DNA of 44,676 nt from Spirogloea muscicola. Its lineage: Eukaryota; Streptophyta; Zygnematophyceae; Spirogloeales; Spirogloeaceae. The translations under genes and the position numbers were made by a program. The DNA lies in assembly GCA_009602725.1 (NCBI GenBank), contig WELB01000090.1, positions 96,259 to 140,934 of the forward strand, read 5' to 3'. Positions 1 to 13,249 of the stretch are shown one piece after another. Each line of letters begins with the position of its first letter. Positions within the stretch are counted from its first letter, which is position 1. The notes beneath the pieces are model-generated. The model did not search any database. It was not told where the DNA came from and was given only the letters and a program-made list of their open reading frames with translations.

Positions 1-126
<126 letters not shown>

Positions 127-316
127 CGGGCGAGCCGCGGTGGCGATGGCCTCCGACGGGCCGCCGCGGGGCCCTCCGCGGGCCGCCGCCCGCGGCTGCG
201 GCGCATCCGGATCAATCCGGGGCCTGTAGATTGGCGCCGGCCCCCGTGCACCTAAGGCCTTCCCGTCTGCCTGCTCCGACGTCCGCAGTGACTGTGGCGG
301 CCATTGGAGCGGCACC

Positions 317-3300
317 ATGGTGACGGTCCGGGAGTAGTATCCTCCGTTAGCTGGGATCCAAGCGGTGTTTGAGTCCATGGCGGGCATTGTGGAAGCTGTG
401 CCTGTGACGCTGCAGAGCCTAGCCTCCTGCCCCACTGCACGTGACCCCTCCAAGGGCACATACATGGCGAGGAGAGGCTGCCCACTGGCGGTGATGTCGA
501 TGTCAGGTCGACGAATACATCAGATAGTTCTGAGCACCCGCGATCGCCGGCTTGACAGATAGGATCACATACTTGGTCGCCGGATGCAATGGAATATGGT
601 TAAAGCCAACGTTGAGGTATCTGGCTCGTGAAGGCTGCCAGCTGTCTCTCCCAGACGGCTCTTATGGCAACATTAATTGCAAGTTGCATCTGTGATGCAT
701 TGGTTGAGTGTACTCTCTATACCCAAAAACCATGGCTCGCCTTATGAAGTGGCACATCTCCTTGACTTGGAGCACCAACACCAGCCGCATTGTGCTCCCG
801 TTTACTCTCGAGGAGGTGAGCAGCTACCGGCTGCTTTATCGTAGGCCAGCGATCCAGCTTGCAGTGCTGCTTTGCTGGGAATGCTTTGAGGAATCAAAGC
901 CCTCTTCTTGAGCTGCTGCTTGCTACATTGCATCCCAGTCAGGGAACTGATTTGTGATAGTCTGTCAGGTTTGGCTTTCGCCAAAGTGATCCCACAACTC
1001 TGACGCAGTGCCAAGGCACGTAACCCTACAAGTTCAACAAGTTTTGAATGCTGCCGCCAAGCTGAGCACCTTGATGTGCACTTTCCTGATTTGGGTCTCC
1101 CCCCTGTCTCGCAGTACCGGGTGGCGCAGCTCTACATGGTTGCAAAGTATAGTGCGAAGGAGTCTGAGTCTGACGATGGTGATGGTGTTGAGTTCCTCAA
1201 GAATGAGCCTTATGAAGATGAGAAGCGAAAGGGCCAGTACACGCATAAATATTACCACCTTGCCAGGTCTTTGCCTATCCAGCTGCCCTGTTCTGAGTAA
1301 ACACTTAGAATACACTGAGAAAACCCTGAGTAAATTTTGAGCAAACACTTGTAAACACATGATCACTAAGTGACTGCTGGCACAAAGGCATGCTAAGAAG
1401 GCAGCTGCACTGCAGACTTAGCCCTGTGCACCTGCAGCAGTTGTCGCTGATGTAAGAATCTGAACTTGGGGGGGTCCACTTCAGTAAGCTACCAAGCTGG
1501 ATTGCCACTATCATTCCTCAAAAGGCCCTGATGTTGGAGGAGGAGGCCTGGAATGCTTATCCTTACTGTAGAACAGGTGAGCGTTGATTTCATCTGAGGA
1601 ATCACTCGAATGCCTTCACAACCAGCTGGAGCTTCTGCTAGAGCATGTCTGTGACTCTGGGGAGGCTCTTTCCCAGCGCTGTACTGTAGAAGGGTTTGCA
1701 AGAAGACAGCAAGAAAGCATTGACCAGAAATGACCATTTTGCAAATCTGACTCATAAGTTCTGTTGCCATGAAAACTGTGGTCTTGGGGCTTCATCAAAT
1801 GTGCAGTTTATGCGGTACTTACTGCACAGCTGCCCTTTCCTTCTGCCCTACTTTCTTATCTGTGTGGGGCACTGAAGTTGCACTGAAGTTGCATGGAATT
1901 GCTGACTGGTATATCATATCAGAGCTGGAGACACTTGAATATTGATCATGGCTCTGTCAAAGAGCACATGAAGAATATTAGATTGACAAGTACTACATGA
2001 ACACTTTGCAGAGCCCTTTCTTCACCAAGTTCTCGCTGACAATTGAGTCCTTCCACGTAGAGGACCGCGGCACTACAGAGAATGTGAGGAGATGTTTATG
2101 TGACTGCTAGTGGGCGTTGCCATACATGCTTTGCTGCCTACTTGCTGCCTAGCCTCTTTCAATTTCACGTGGGTCTGCAACGGCAGCTGTAAGCTCACTG
2201 TACTATGGAGGCCTCGACTTAATTAATCAGCCTTGGTTATACAGAAGACATGTGCAACGGGTGTGGCTGCTCTTGATTACTACGAGTCCTGACACAAGTC
2301 GACATAGTATGTGCTTGTGTGACAAGGCCCTGAACATGGATGCTGATCACCTCAAGATGCGGCAAGTTGAAATCATAGACATCGCAATGGACCCTGTCGA
2401 TAAGTACATTCCTGAGGAGGATCCAAGCAAGTTCAAGTCCAAGAAGAATGGAAGGGGTCCACTTATGGAGGGCTGGATGGTGGGTGTGAAAAGTTGGATG
2501 TCCCTCCTCTGATTGTTCTGAAGTCTGAATATTCAAGCAGCACTTAGGCAGCTCTTCCAAAGAATCATGTGCTCGCTGCTTAGCAACAATGCCAGCAGAG
2601 TCATGAATTGTACAAGCTCAGATTCTACTACAGGAAGACCACTCGCATTTAGTTCATACGTGAATAAAGTACAGTGGTGACATATTCTGAGCCAAGTCTG
2701 CTAGCTCATCTGCAGCAAAAGTGCGAGCCCAAATTGTGTGCATACAAGGTGGTTTCTGTGGATGTGCCATACTGGGGCTGGGGCAGCCGGTTGGAAAAGT
2801 ACATCGCAACAGTAGGTTCCCAGTGCCCTTCTGTTCTTTTCCCTCTTGTTGTCCTCGTTCCTGCCTTCATGACACTGTCAATGTATATTAATTACGGTAG
2901 CTGATGGGGCTTGTTCGCAGTACCTCACTGACCTGCTTGTCCGTGGCGCAATACCACTTCCTTATTGGCCAGAAAGCTGAGAGAAAGGTCTTCACTGACG
3001 GCCATCGGAAGAGTTTCTGTTGGATGGACGAGTGGATTGATTTGACCATGGTGGACATCCGCAAGATGGAACTGGAAACAGCAACCAACCTCCGAGAAGT
3101 AATACTCTCATAACCTGGAAGCCATGCCTGAGCACTTTCAGATTAGTTCGTTAATTTCGCTTCGCTATCTCATTTATCGAGCCCAGAGCTTCAGCGTCCA
3201 CTAAGCTGCAACTATGGCACCTTGCATGTCATAAGTAACTTCGACTCAGAGTGAAGCCACAAGGACACTCGGCGTCAAGCAGCTAGTACTGATCCTGTCT

Positions 3301-4276
3301 TATGTGCAATCATCTCTTTCCTGGTAGAAACGTGCAAATGGCAAAGTGAGCACCCCAGGATCACAACAACAACCTCCTCTAGCCAATCAAGTAAGTGCTT
3401 GCAGGAGATTGCAATAAGAAGCTCTGGGCATTGTCATCATACAGCCAATGTCCATGTGCACATGATCGATGCAATGGGCATCTTTCATGCAGCATGTCCC
3501 TTGTCTCTTAGGCAATCAGACAGTAAACAGCTGACTGTGATTGGCATTCTCAGTCTACCCTGATTGCTCTGCTTTGCCTCATCCAGACTAGCCTACCGAA
3601 AGGTCTGGTCAGTGAGGACCCAAAGCAGCCTAAGACAACAACTGGCTTCTTCTCATACCTGTCTACGTCGAAGAAGTCTCCTCAATCCCCGAAGATTCAG
3701 TCTCCAAAAGCATCGGTGCGATGACATTGTGCAATCGAATTTGAACTCGCACTTTGACAAGAGGACTGGCCCAGGCTGGAAGTCTCTCTGCCGTAGGAAG
3801 CTACTGTCAGTTGCTTGAAGCATGCATGGATTGCTGCACCTGATGGTCAGCTTGCTCTGCAGCTGCCAAGGGAGGAGGTCACAGCTGGCAACATCCCTCA
3901 GCAGCCGCGAGCTCCGCCTAGCAACGCCACAACGTTTTCAACGGAGGGCGATGCAGTGAGCAAAGAGTACCAAGCCCTCCACGAGTCAGTCCATGGTCGT
4001 GGGTCTCTGAGAGCCAACGCATCATTTGAGAGTCTCTCAGCGGTAGCTGGATCGAAGGCGGGCCACTACTCTCACTCCACCACTGACATTGCCGGCTTGG
4101 CTGGGGGCAGCCCGCTGCTGATGCAAACACCCCCACGCACGCCTCGCAAGCACGCAGAGGCTAACGATTACACTGCCGGCTCTGATGAGAAGCCCGTGGA
4201 TCACTATGTCGGCGTCATAGACAAAGCCATCCACAAGCTCAAGAGCCCTGGTCAAAGCCCCAGCCCAAGCCATTGA
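317..4276 (+). CDS. Class I phosphatidylinositol transfer protein with C-terminal extension
   Basis: This gene encodes an IP_trans (PITP alpha/beta-like) protein, expected to carry phosphatidylinositol and a second phospholipid between membranes. Proposed exons are 317-333, 785-815, 1115-1296, 1497-1576, 1807-1814, 2012-2083, 2327-2479, 2716-2811, 2973-3098, 3328-3345, 3587-3715 and about 3863-4276, giving about 441 aa. Family landmarks appear in order: [18 protein letters not shown] at the N-terminus, [90 protein letters not shown] and DIRKMELET. The lipid-binding core ends near residue 260. The remaining roughly 180 residues are Ser/Pro/Thr-rich and look disordered. All internal introns are GT-AG with matching phase. 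The start ATG at 317 gives MVTVRD, close to the usual start of this family. The start of the last exon is uncertain: AGs before 3821, 3851 and 3863 all keep frame. Confidence 0.88.
1807..1814 (+). other. 8-nt microexon of the PITP gene
   Basis: The upstream exon ends in phase 1 after CRT, and the downstream exon starts in phase 0 at SPFFTKF. No direct join keeps the frame. The 8-nt segment, preceded by TGTGCAG and followed by GTACTT, supplies V-Y-A and restores CRTVYA-SPFFTKF. That matches the family pattern, in which CRTVYT precedes a Pro-Phe/Tyr-Phe motif. This is a deduction from phase and homology. Confidence 0.7.
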
Positions 4277-4892
4277 CTAAGACACATACAAACTCCCAGT
4301 ATCCAGAGTGCCGCAGCGCCTTGCTGTCCTACTATGGTGATTAACGCAGTCACAAGTCAGTGTCTGTACAAAATTCTCACACCGTGTGCATTGTTATCAT
4401 CCACTTGCACAGCCCTGATTGACAATTTTCATGAGACTTGTTGATTGGACTATTGCTTGCTGGCAGTGTGGGAAGCCGACCCAAGCTGAGTCATGACCAT
4501 CCTGCATCGATGTCCACGGGCTAGTCCAGTTTGCTGCCCAGTATCTGTTGATGGCTCAGGCGCATTGTCTTTTTATGTCAGCTGGCCCACAGAGGGAATT
4601 GACCCCCCATTCATCTACACATTGCTGAAGATTTATGAAATCCAGTTCGCATCCAGCAGGTCACTTGTAGTCAAGGTCATCAGAAGTGGCTGGAAGCTGC
4701 ACTGTGGTGTATCTGATGCAAGGACGCACTCCCTTTCATCGCTGTCATTGCAAGCTGAAGGATGTCTCTGTGAGCCAGCAAACCCGTGCGTCATGGTGAG
4801 GGGACGCATACAGGACAACTGGCCATCTTGACAGTCATGACACAAAACCCAGAGAACTGAATGCAGGTGGCTGCGCTTGACCTGCAACGGCC
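4277..4892. other. Intergenic region between convergent genes
   Basis: This stretch holds the presumed 3' untranslated regions of the PITP gene (plus strand) and RPS9 (minus strand). The open frames here are short, resemble no family I know and lack plausible splice context. I see no RNA gene or repeat. Confidence 0.6.
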
Positions 4893-6214
<1,322 letters not shown>

Positions 6215-6843
6215 GGTGGCACCGCCGGCGCAGCAGCGGCGGCGCCCGCGGGAGTNGCCTGGGCAGGGCCCTAACTGCGGGACCTAACTGCGGGACGAGC
6301 TGGACACTCAGAAGACGGTAACTGCAGCCCCGTGACCGCCTTCCCCATCGCCCTCACCAGCCAGCATCCCACCCGCGGCCGTCGGATCGGTCGGAGGGCG
6401 ACCTCACCGCATCGCAGCCGTTAGAAGCCTTAGGACCAATGCACGTGCGAGCACACTGACCAGATAACCAGTTTCACCGTGCCTCAGTTCGCGGTCACCT
6501 GCCGCCCCAGCCCGGCCCGCCGTGCATTCCCCGCAAACCGTTGGCCCGCAGAGGCCCCTTCGCCGTCGCCGCACCCGCGCCCGCGCCGCGGCACCGCCGC
6601 GCCGGCTGTGCGCTCGCTGCGGAGCGGCTGCCGCCGCACCGGCCCGGCGTCCGCCTGCCATAGACCTTCGCGTGGGCTGCCAGTGGCCGCAGGCGTGGCG
6701 GCGTCGTCTGACGTGGATGGAGCTGCGGGTGGCATGGTTGGAGGCCAGAGCCAGCCCCGCGCTCTTTCCCGGGTGCGGCCGGCCGGGGCTCGGGCTTGCC
6801 ACTTGACGCGCTCCCGTTGCCCGGGCCGGCGGCCGTGGCTGGA
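6215..6843. promoter_or_regulatory. Divergent RPS9/golgin promoter region
   Basis: This GC-rich interval separates the start codons of RPS9 (minus) and the golgin gene (plus), so it must hold both promoters and 5' leaders. It contains a single N at 6256 and a tandem 13-bp repeat, CCTAACTGCGGGA, at 6270-6282 and 6283-6295. Long open frames crossing it are GC-driven shadows. No TATA box is evident by eye. Confidence 0.55.
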
Positions 6844-9800
6844 ATGTGGCGGTCCATAGCCAACCTCAAGGAGAACATCTCCCAGATTGCGACCGATGTT
6901 CTGGATTCGGCAGCGGATGAGGACTTTGAGGCAAAGCCAGCCCTTGGCAGGCACAAGGTCTCCGAATTTTCTGAGGCTCCCGCTCGAGAGCCTGAGAACA
7001 AGCCTGCCAGCAATGGCGTGCAAGATTCAGAGGTGCAGGCCTTGTTCTTGTGCTTCGCTTCTGGAAGGCTTGACTTGGACATCATTTGCTGAAGCAGTCG
7101 AAGGACAAGACGGGCTGCGTTCTTTATGAGGCACCGTGGTGTACCTCGAGCCTGACACTGCAATGCCTCGGCACTTTATGCTCCTCTGATGCAGTTGCGC
7201 TGGTACAAGACCGAGGTCAGCAGGCTCCAGACGGCAGAGTCGGAGATCCAGAGTCTCTCACAGAAATACGTTGCGCTGCTCAAGGAGAAAGAGGTTGCTG
7301 GCATCCTCTACTCTTGCCCTGAGTACGTCTGGCGTGATGATCGTCAGAGCTGAGAGACAGATAGCCTTTGCTCTGAGGCACTTTGTTGAGCAATCTGCAA
7401 CTAGGATAGGCGCAGTAAGTCTGCTTCTACTGACGGTGCTCAAGCACTGGTACAGAGGTCATCAGAGTCTTGGAGTTGGTAATATGCAGGAGGAAGTGCA
7501 CGTACTCAGGGAAGAGAATGCTGAGATGCAAACTAGGTTGTCTAAGGAGGAGGCGACGACTGCAAGTAACAGTGATGCTGCTGAACACAAGAGACTGAAA
7601 GACAGGCAACAAGTAAGTATCTTAACAAGGCAAATGGCCAGCATATGTATCAACATGACTTCGAGAGTGTGCATCCGAGTGTCTGTTGCAGCTACACAAG
7701 AAGCTAGTGCTTGAAGTCATGTTGCACTGTAGATCTATTTCTCAGAAGGTCTTAATCGGAGCAGGTTCTTGAGGAGCAGCTGCAGCGCACATCAAACTCG
7801 CAGCAGGTACCAGCTATTCACGATGCACCTGAGTGTAACTGAACAAGTACTTGCTGCAGCAATAGAGAGATGTGAGCAAACCTGTCAGCTTCCTCAATCA
7901 AGTAGTCGTGAATGATACATGCTTGCAGACGGTGCCTGAACCGGAACGAGCTTCATCCTGCAGGAGCAGTTGGCTGCCTTACAGGAGAATCATAGGAAGA
8001 GGACCGATGCTCTCATTGCCAGGCACCGACGCGAGACGGCAGCGCTGCAGGCTGAGAATAAGGCTCTGCATGCTATGTCGGTCAAGCAGGAGATTTCTCT
8101 CAGCAATGGCACTCCTGACATACAGCTGGCAGGAAGTAGGGTGCCAGAACTAGAGATAAGCTTGAAGAAAGCAGAAGATCAACTAAAGGTAGGCAATGCA
8201 GTCTCCATATCAGACCTGCTTTCCACCCCCTCCAGAGCTTCACACTGCAGACGGTAGTAAGCACCTCAACAAAAGTGTAGAGACAGCTGCTTGCATCCTC
8301 GTGAGCAACCAGTGAGAAAAGACCAATGCTGCAGCTTTTTCTGTGTGGGCACAGGAGCTGACTAGAGAGTCCTCAGAGAAAGATGATGCTTGTGCCAAGC
8401 TGAGACAGGCATACGAAGTGATTGCTGCTGACCTCAATACAAAGGATGCTCTCATTGAGAGCCACATGTCTGAAAAGACTGATCTTCATAAGCAATTGCA
8501 AGGTAAGCTCGATAGGGGGAGTGCGCCAGTAAGTGTCAGAAGACAGGTCTGCAGCCTCCTTACCTTGCACGCCGATAGCCAACGATTTGTGTTCCCTGTA
8601 TTATATAGCTTGATTACTGAATGTCTACTTGCTTTTCTTTATTGAGGGTGTAGAGAAGCTTGTCAGCCTTGATGCAGCTCATCAAGAGATTAGGGCAACA
8701 AAGGTTGAGCTGCAAAGGGTCAGAAAACCAACCATACAAATCGCTCGGACTTCGACCTGTTTCAGTACAAAGTAAACGATGGCATTGCAGAGCAGCTGAT
8801 GTTTTGTTGAAGGATTAGCATGCCAATGTTCTGCTATGAGAGTAGGCTGGCTGTCGCATTGCTTAATTCACAAGCAAGTCAGACCCTTTTCTGCAGTACA
8901 ACATATAGGTGACATTGCTATGGCAGGCTAGATCATGTTTGATATGCGCATTTTGTCTTGCAGGTAGCGAGTGAAGTGGCTGCAAGCAACAAGCGGATAC
9001 TTGAGCAAGACCTCATGCAGCGTGACATCCACTCTCGGTACCAACAATTGGAAGCTGATGCAAGCTCCAAGATTGATTTACTCAATGTACGTGGAATCAA
9101 TCTACGAGTCCTTGGTGATGGAGAGTGCTGCTCACAAATGAAGATGCAAAGATAGTCAAGTTAGCGACTTTACAGCTGCCCCTGCCAGCAGCTTCTGATG
9201 CAAGCAGGTGGTCTCATGGCCTACTTGCAGGATGAAGTACATACGTACAAGGAGAGGCTGCAGGCTAGCAAAGACGAACTAGCTAGTGCGCAGGCAGCTG
9301 CTGCTGCCACAGCTCTTCGGAACATGAATGGCATTGTGGCCGCGAAGGAGGAGGTGGACAGACTAAAAGAACAAGCACAGCAGGTGGATGTCTCACTTTG
9401 ACAAGTACGACTGCAGAACAATCCACACAACCCAAGAGCATTGAAGCGGAAGCCTGCCAAGCACGTTTGGTTGGCTGCACAGCCTGTCTCGCTCTTACTG
9501 AGTAAAGTGGCATGTTTGCTGCCATCATGGCAGGCTCTCAAGCTGGAGACAAGACTGGAAGAGTCAGACAAAAGAAGTGCTGAATTGGACTTGGAACTCA
9601 ATGCAGCTAAGCTTGAGAGAGACAAGGCACTCAGGGATCTGGGTCGTTTGAAGCAGCATCTCTTGGATGTTGTAAGCCTCCCCCTTGGCATGTGTAGCTT
9701 TGCTTGATGTGCAGATAGATATTATGTTGTATGTCACAACAACACTTGTAGTAGTCGGTGCAATCTTACAAGGTAAGCCAGCTATTAAGAGGAACAAGGA

Positions 9801-12315
9801 CAGCCTTAATGACACTAACTAGTCTTATCCTGTGCCCTGTGAACATTGGCTCAGGAGTCTGCGGAGTCTGAGAAACTGGAGGAGGAAAGTGAGAGGGTTA
9901 TTCATCTAGAGGCCCGTGCTGCGGCGAGCGATTGGCGAGTTGCAAGCCTTGAGGCAGAGCTTGAGAAGACAAAGGCCGAGGCAACTGCTGCTTACAGTAG
10001 GGCCATAGACCTCGGGAAGAGCTCATCGACAGAGCTTGTGGCCTTACGTAACGAGCTTGCTGGATGCCTTGCTGCCCTTACTGCAAAGGACGTGGAGCTA
10101 GAGAATCTACAAAGTGCTCTCGGCCAATACTACCAGGAGACTGAGACAAAGGTTTTATTTCTGCTGGAACTCCTCCTTGTAATCATGAAGTCTGTCATAG
10201 GCAAGCTCTCCTGCATGCTGCTTTGACAAAGACGGCCAACAAGGTGGCCATCTCTGACATCGTTACGGTACAATTTGGGACCACATTTCCTTCTTGCGTG
10301 TCACAGACAAGCATTTTGAGGACAGTTGCTTTTGCTCACGTAGCTCAGAGGAATGCACCTTGTTCGATGGGAACAGGAGGAGCTCCGGGGGGATCTGAGG
10401 TTGGCAAGGGGGCAGGTTGCCCTGTTAAGTGATGACCTTAAGGTATGCTGCTGGACATGCCAGTGGCTCACAATGTCATTATCATGGCATGGTCAATGCT
10501 CTGCCCCAAGCACGCATCTCTATTCAAGGCGTTAAGGAATTGGCAGGGGTTTGTCGAGTTGGGCACATATTGAGCAGGCTTATCAACAGTGCCCTGATTG
10601 TTGAGAATGGTTGGTCCTGCGATGGGCGATAGAAATTGCAAACACACATACACAGTCGTATTGGTCATTGTATTGTGACATTTTGCAGATTGTATCATAG
10701 ATAGACTCTAGCATCGAGCAGCAGCATTGCTTCAGGTGACCAAATTCCCAATTATTGTCAGGATGTCAGGCGGGAATTGGAAGCAGTCTCAAAGGAGGCA
10801 GCCAGTGCTCAGGAGCAAAGGCAGCAGCTGAATAGTCAACTCCTAGAAAGTCAAGAGAAGATTGGCAAGCTTGTCGAGGAGAATGTGATGCTGAGAAAAG
10901 CGTTGGAGCAGAGCATGACCAGGCTCAACCGCATGTCCACAGACTCCGACTTTTACGTTGATAGGTAGGTCATTCAGTAACAAGTGGGTTGGGTATTATT
11001 CAACACTAGACTGCCTGCTGCGACCATGTCTCATTTTGACCAGCTTTTGCTCTTGCAGGCGGATTGTCATCAAACTCTTGGTGACGTATTTCCAGCGGAA
11101 TCACAGCAAGGAGGTACTGTCTTATGTCGGTTCCTTGCATGTTGATGATAGCTTTTGCTGGCCTTTGAAACCATTGTGACAGTGTCATGCATAGATACTT
11201 TGCAAGAGGGTATAAATACTTCGGCAGTGGGCATGGTTGCTCTTGTGACCTCCCAAAGTGCTGCTGTGCTTAACTTGTCCGGTATCTCTGGTGATGGTGC
11301 TGCTGTTGCACCTCGTACTCAGGTACTTGACCTCATGTGCCGCATGTTGGGCTTCACTCACGAAGACAAGCAGAGAGTGGGGCTCGCGCAGTCCAACGCT
11401 CGCGGTGGGGTGGTCCGCAATGTCATCGGCTTCTCGGGCAAGCTGGTGGGCGGCCTGCTGGGCCCTGGGAGGGGGGACGAACCCCCACTCCCACCACCAG
11501 ATGAGAATCAGGCAGGGCCTTCCTTTCACAAGAGAATCATGGTCCTCCTCGGACTACTTTGTGCATACTTTAAGCAACAACCCCAGCATTTAGTCCCAAT
11601 AATCTGCCATTTCAGTCAGCTCGTACATTGACATTGTTTGTATCTAAGTGGCGCTCACTGCTGTCAAAGATTGCTACTAGTACAGAGTGATGTTGTGCTA
11701 CTTACACTGTCCCCCATGTCCTCTGGTCCCCAGACTTTCAGCGACCTGTGGATCGACTTCCTCCTCAAGGAGACGGAGGAGCGTGAGAGGCGAGAGCAGC
11801 AGCAGGCTGCAGCGCGGCGGGAGGCTGACCAGCTGCGGCCCCTCCCCTCTCCCAGCCGCAGCACCTTGAAAGACATCACCAGCAACGGCGAGACGGTCGG
11901 CACGCCCAGAAGCCCTCGGCGGGAGAAACAGGAGACCGAAGTCGCTGCTGGCCTCCTCGCCATGCCACCCCTCCTTCCCTCTACTCTGTCGAGCCTTCCC
12001 AGCAAGCCTGCAAGCCGTGCTTTAGGAGACCCCATTGCCACAATGGCACAATCCACCATTGAGCCCTCCACTCCACTCTCGACCACCAGCTATGCCACGA
12101 AAGCAGGAACGGGGGTGCTGAGGAGCCCTCTACCAGCTGCCATCGGCAGTGGCGGTGGTGGTGAGGGTGGATATGTGAGCAGCGGGGAGTTCTCGCCCAT
12201 CTCACTGAGCAACCAGACCCCGCCACAGCTGCAACCAATACCTCCGGCGCCGCTGCCTACGTACCCGCCGTACCTGTCAGCGCTTAGCAATACCCAGCCC
12301 CCCTACAATCACTAG
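6844..12315 (+). CDS. Golgin candidate 3/4-like coiled-coil protein with GRAB-type domain
   Basis: This is a long coiled-coil protein predicted to tether vesicles at the Golgi, resembling plant golgin candidates GC3/GC4. Exons: 6844-7032, 7195-7293, 7490-7612, 7765-7806, 7964-8188, 8355-8502, 8654-8718, 8964-9086, 9231-9383, 9534-9671, 9855-10151, 10377-10442, 10762-10964, 11059-11113, 11323-11511 and 11734-12315, giving about 898 aa. It starts MWRSIANLKENISQIA, the hallmark of plant GC3/GC4. Residues of about 65-620 are heptad-rich and full of Glu, Lys, Leu and Ala. Residues 624-665 read RRIVIKLLVTYFQRNHSKE then VLDLMCRMLGFTHEDKQR, the GRIP-related Arf-binding (GRAB) region. TFSDLWIDFLLKETEERE follows, then a disordered Ser/Pro-rich tail of about 170 residues. 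The intron after 11511 has a GC donor. Most coiled-coil exons are phase 0, so exon gain, loss or skipping would keep the frame. Confidence 0.9.
11512..11733 (+). other. Non-canonical GC-AG intron in golgin gene
   Basis: The exon ends ...DENQ with CAG, followed by GCAGGG rather than GT. The next exon begins after CCCCAG with TFSDLWIDF. In plant GC3/GC4 the corresponding residues are contiguous, with an N-Q before S/T-F-x-D-L-W-x-D-F. No GT nearby restores this join, so a GC-AG intron is the best reading. Confidence 0.65.
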
Positions 12316-13249
12316 TCCTGGCTCATAGTGCGCCCGACCAGCTCCCGCCTCCTTGCCCTACTCCTCCCAAAACTCCCTCAAAACGTCCTGCGTTTCCTTT
12401 CTGTGAGCGCGTGCAGGTGTACTGCGTTGACATTATACATGTTATAGCTTCATTTTTCATGACACCGTTTGCCCTTTCCTTGAGGCTCTGCTGCATCACT
12501 TGCAGCAGATCTTAGCAGTAACTGTGCCATCATCAGCCGCGCTCCACAATTTGGGCTAGCAGGCACACTGTCGTAAGCGGACAGGCAGTCAGGCAACTTG
12601 CCCATATCGTCCTGGCTTACTGATCAGAATAGAATGAATTGTCCTGTAGTAAACCTGTAGTCAACGTGTGTACACAACCAACCTCCATCGTGGCCGCCAT
12701 TGAAAAATACAAGAATGCAATGTGGATGGATACCATATTGCTCGATAGCATAGGGTGGCAATGAGTAAAAAAAGGACAACGTACTAGAAGGGGCCGAAAG
12801 TGGACAGTAAGATTCATTCAAGAGTACTATGGCCAAGAAAACCAGCCAATTGTTTGACTGCACTTTTCAGAATCTCAATACACTTGGATGATACCTTTTA
12901 CAGGCCACAAGCAATAGTTCACACACGTGCAGCAGCCTATATGCACACGCTGCGTGTGACGGGACTTGGTGGTAAACACCCAAACGGTGTATTATCAATG
13001 TTGCTCAAATGTCACACATCAATTATGAACCCCTGACAACAACAAGGGCACCTAACAATGTTCTATAAAAGAATGTTGCTGTGTATCAAGCAAAAGAATG
13101 GATGGGGAAAATTAGGTGAGCAATGTGCTCAGTTTATTTTTTTTCACAAATATGGACACTAGCGCGATTCAGGAAAACGAATTATGTACGCAACCCACGC
13201 AGCTTGCACTGATGTGTAGAAGCAAGCACACACCCACACTCTACGGTCT
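12316..13249. other. Intergenic region between convergent golgin and transporter genes
   Basis: This AT-richer stretch holds both 3' untranslated regions. Open frames are short and without recognisable content. A T-run lies at about 13135-13144. I see no RNA gene or repeat family member. Confidence 0.55.

Noticed and set aside
1008-1366. Two 110-residue frames on opposite strands
   Set aside because: They overlap the PITP exon at 1115-1296, whose third frame has clear family motifs.
11155-11631. 158-residue open frame read as a stand-alone gene
   Set aside because: It contains golgin exon 15 (11323-11511) with intron sequence on both sides. The ends do not match the family, and the exon joins its neighbours in phase.
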